Notes under the pieces: generated by a model
The model's input: only the letters and a program-made list of their open reading frames with translations
What the model was told of the DNA's origin: nothing
Databases searched by the model: none
Part shown: piece after piece, positions 5,032 through 6,563 of the stretch
Numbering within the stretch: position 1 is the first letter of the stretch
Layout of the letters: every line of letters begins with the position of its first letter
Program-made: the position numbers and the translations under genes
Source of the DNA: JBDHUV01 sp039809365
Lineage (GTDB): Bacteria; Patescibacteriota; Microgenomatia; Levybacterales; GWA1-39-11
Assembly: GCA_039809365.1 (NCBI GenBank)
Contig: JBDHUV010000040.1
Span: 1 to 6,563 of the forward strand
DNA length: 6,563 nucleotides
Reading direction: 5' to 3'

Positions 5032-6563
5032 TAAAATCATATTGATATTTTTATTTTTTGGAATATTCTATATTTTTATAGGTAATCATTTATCTGTATT
5101 TGCAGATTCATGCGAAGGATATGGTAGTTGTACAAGGCAAGTTACACAATGTACAAAAGGAGATTCATTTTGTATAGGTGGAGAACCTGGGTGTGTATGT
5201 AAAACTTCTACATATACACAAAATGTCTCTTGCCGAATTTTAAGTGCAGGGACTTGTGGCCCAAATTATAGTGAAGCACCGGGGGGATATGGATGTGCAG
5301 ATTTTTGTGCGTATGTCTCTAGTGGTGGTTCAGGAGGAGGAGGCGGAGGAGGCGGAAGCGGTGGTGGAGATGGTGGCGGCTCTGGAGGAGGCGGTGGTGG
5401 TACTGCTCCTACGCCTCTACCAGCTTGTACTACCTCAACAGTTGAAACATATAGAGAGTGCGGACCTTTTTCAGGAGACCCTAATCAATCATGTCAGGTT
5501 CGTAAATATGTATACAATGAGTCATGGTGTGCGAGTGGGAATCAATATGAAGTGACTTCATGTGAAACATGTGCGAGAGGATGTTCTGGGGGAACATGTA
5601 ATAGTTGTACGGATAAACAAGTTATTGAGATATATAACGAGTGTGGACCTTTTTCAGGTGATCCTAATCAATCATGTCAAGTTCGTAAATTTAGATATAC
5701 ACAGCCAGGATGTCCTACAGGAGACCAGTTTGAACTCGTTGAAGGTTCTTGTAAGACTTGCACTACGGGTTGCGGCGGGGGTGTTTGTAAAGCAGGAAGC
5801 ACACCTGTTCCTACCTCTATACCAACAGCAATTCCAACGACAGCACCACCACCAGATGTTGGATGTGGAGCATGGTACTGTCACAATGGTGTAAGTGCGG
5901 ACGGGCCAAGATATGTATGTGGAGGGACAAAGTATTTACAGGCAAGACAGTGTAGAGCTGCAGATGGATCAATATACTATGAGCAAAGAGGAGAGGATAT
6001 GTGTAGTGTAAACACCTGTACTGTTGCAGCAGCTCCAACATCTGTACCACCAACAGCAACGAAGGCTCCAACATTTCCAACAGCGACAGCAACACTAGGG
6101 CCGTATCCTACATATATTCCACCAACAGCAACGAAACGTCCTACATGGACATCAACACCTACACCAATAGGGGGGGAATATTATCTTCAGATTCTTGTAT
6201 ACAATGATGTAGGTGGGGACGGGATACAACAGAGTACAGACCCACAATATGCAGGGACAGCAGCAGTTACCATAGACGGGGTAGAATATATATTTGATGG
6301 AGGGGTAAAGGACTTTACTCTTACAGAAGTAAGAGACTATGTTGTGTCTCTCCGGTCAATACCAGCTCGGAGAGTGACATCAGCAAATCCAATAACAAAC
6401 GCCAGACCACGAAGTGGAGGATCAACAATTAAGTTTGGACTCGAAGGGGCAGGACCATCAGTTCCAACAAACACCCCAACACCGGTAGGAACCACATATA
6501 ATATAACCGGCACTGTCTATGTAGACAATGATCCTGAAGGACCAGGACTCTGTACAAGCTCTA
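5015..6563 (+). CDS. Large secreted Cys-rich multidomain protein with SdrD B/Cna B-like domains (3' end outside window)
   Basis: The frame is open from ATG 5015 to the window edge: 516 codons, no stop. Layout by residue: Sec signal peptide 1-30 (MLKNLSK, a long hydrophobic core, cleavage after SVFA); Cys-rich module with 10 Cys (33-98); Gly/Ser/Asp linker (104-129, 22 of 26 Gly); two tandem ~61-residue Cys-rich repeats with 16 Cys (138-198 and 199-258), both carrying ECGPFSGDPNQSCQVRK; Pro/Thr linker (263-280); third module with 6 Cys (284-335); Pro/Thr stalk (341-385) with PPTATK twice; a beta domain (388-480) beginning YYLQILVYNDVGGDGIQQ and ending TIKFGL, as in SdrD B or Cna B repeats; short linker (481-492); and the start of a second such domain (NITGTVYVDNDPEG, 496-509). 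Even Cys counts per module fit disulfides. Likely a surface or secreted adhesin/stalk-like protein; the ligand is unknown. The start is supported by the signal peptide directly after it. There is no Shine-Dalgarno sequence; it overlaps the upstream gene by 17 bases. Confidence 0.88.
   Translation, partial: MLKNLSKIILIFLFFGIFYIFIGNHLSVFADSCEGYGSCTRQVTQCTKGDSFCIGGEPGCVCKTSTYTQNVSCRILSAGTCGPNYSEAPGGYGCADFCAYVSSGGSGGGGGGGGSGGGDGGGSGGGGGGTAPTPLPACTTSTVETYRECGPFSGDPNQSCQVRKYVYNESWCASGNQYEVTSCETCARGCSGGTCNSCTDKQVIEIYNECGPFSGDPNQSCQVRKFRYTQPGCPTGDQFELVEGSCKTCTTGCGGGVCKAGSTPVPTSIPTAIPTTAPPPDVGCGAWYCHNGVSADGPRYVCGGTKYLQARQCRAADGSIYYEQRGEDMCSVNTCTVAAAPTSVPPTATKAPTFPTATATLGPYPTYIPPTATKRPTWTSTPTPIGGEYYLQILVYNDVGGDGIQQSTDPQYAGTAAVTIDGVEYIFDGGVKDFTLTEVRDYVVSLRSIPARRVTSANPITNARPRSGGSTIKFGLEGAGPSVPTNTPTPVGTTYNITGTVYVDNDPEGPGLCTSS
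5324..5401 (+). repeat. Glycine-codon low-complexity tract (Gly/Ser/Asp linker)
   Basis: Residues 104-129 of the Cys-rich protein are 22 Gly, 3 Ser and 1 Asp, encoded by mixed GGA, GGC and GGT codons. This makes a local G-rich, GC-rich island in otherwise AT-rich DNA. It separates the N-terminal Cys-rich module from the tandem repeats and probably acts as a flexible spacer. The mix of glycine codons argues against recent slippage expansion of a single triplet. Confidence 0.85.
5456..5689 (+). repeat. Tandem Cys-rich module repeat (two copies, 183-bp period)
   Basis: The cores at 5456-5506 and 5639-5689 are 51 bases each and match at 47. All four differences are third-position and silent, so both encode ECGPFSGDPNQSCQVRK. 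The period is 183 bases (61 codons). Later Cys of the repeat (183, 186, 190, 195) recur 63 residues on (246, 249, 253, 258), giving matching CxxC-x3-C-x4-C endings. Sequence between the cores has diverged. This is an internal gene duplication. Confidence 0.9.
6047..6135 (+). repeat. Direct repeat in the Pro/Thr stalk (17-bp exact, 72-bp period)
   Basis: CCACCAACAGCAACGAA occurs at 6047-6063 and 6119-6135, encoding PPTATK at residues 345-350 and 369-374. The 24-residue spacing suggests the stalk grew by duplication of a Pro/Thr-rich unit, although the sequence between the copies is only loosely repetitive. Confidence 0.7.

Noticed and set aside
5324..5401. Gly-rich GC island as a G-quadruplex or recent triplet expansion
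   Set aside because: G runs are mostly GG separated by A, C or T, and the glycine codons are mixed; a protein linker explains it better.
5244..5894. Two plus-strand ORFs (5244-5555 and 5562-5894) that could be read as small Val/Glu/His-rich proteins
   Set aside because: They are in another frame of the Cys-rich secreted gene, whose frame (from 5015) stays open, has a signal peptide, internally repeated protein sequence and silent third-base differences. The two shadows resemble each other only because the real gene is repeated.
5672..6095. Minus-strand ORFs opposite the Cys-rich/Pro-Thr gene, and others at 54-314, 2140-2367, 3557-3784 and 3855-4154
   Set aside because: All lie antisense to well-supported genes. 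Their compositions mirror the sense strand (for example Arg/Ser/Cys-rich opposite Pro/Thr codons) and none has a start context.

Overview
The window looks like a piece of an AT-rich Candidate Phyla Radiation (Patescibacteria) genome, probably of the Microgenomates type. Four things point there: the C-terminus of a DUF4012-type envelope protein, a short RecO, a single-chain dimeric-type glycyl-tRNA synthetase, and secreted proteins with Pro/Thr-rich (PTATPTPTPT-like) linkers. This placement is inferred from gene content, not from a marker search. Stops TAA, TAG and TGA all occur at gene ends. No TGA falls inside any gene, including one with very many glycines, so nothing suggests the UGA=Gly code of Gracilibacteria/SR1.

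Left part (1-3112), conserved side: the 3' end of a DUF4012 protein (1-555), recO (602-1138), an uncharacterised 179-residue protein whose C-terminal half resembles DUF3605 (1194-1733), and glyS for glycine--tRNA ligase (1754-3112). Each of the last three genes has its own extended -10 box (TGnTATACT) ending only 6-7 bases before its ATG, with no Shine-Dalgarno sequence. This predicts separate, leaderless transcripts.

Middle (3113-3247): a 135-base intergenic region with a perfect 12-bp palindrome abutting a perfect 9-bp inverted repeat that encloses a consensus -35 (TTGACA). This is the only obviously operator-like DNA in the window.

Right part (3248-6563), envelope/secreted cluster: (i) a 398-residue exported or lipid-anchored protein with a Pro/Thr linker and an unrecognised C-terminal domain; (ii) a 183-residue protein with one N-terminal membrane anchor; (iii) overlapping it by 17 bases, a large gene that runs off the right edge (516 codons visible). 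The third encodes a signal peptide, a Cys-rich N-terminal module, a 26-residue Gly/Ser/Asp linker, two tandem ~61-residue Cys-rich repeats, a third Cys-rich module, Pro/Thr stalks and SdrD B/Cna B-like beta domains. It appears to be a large disulfide-rich surface or secreted protein. Its reading frame has no stop in the window, so an ORF search that demands a stop codon misses it and reports shadow frames instead.

No tRNA, rRNA, CRISPR array, transposase or convincing rho-independent terminator was seen. No minus-strand gene is supported.
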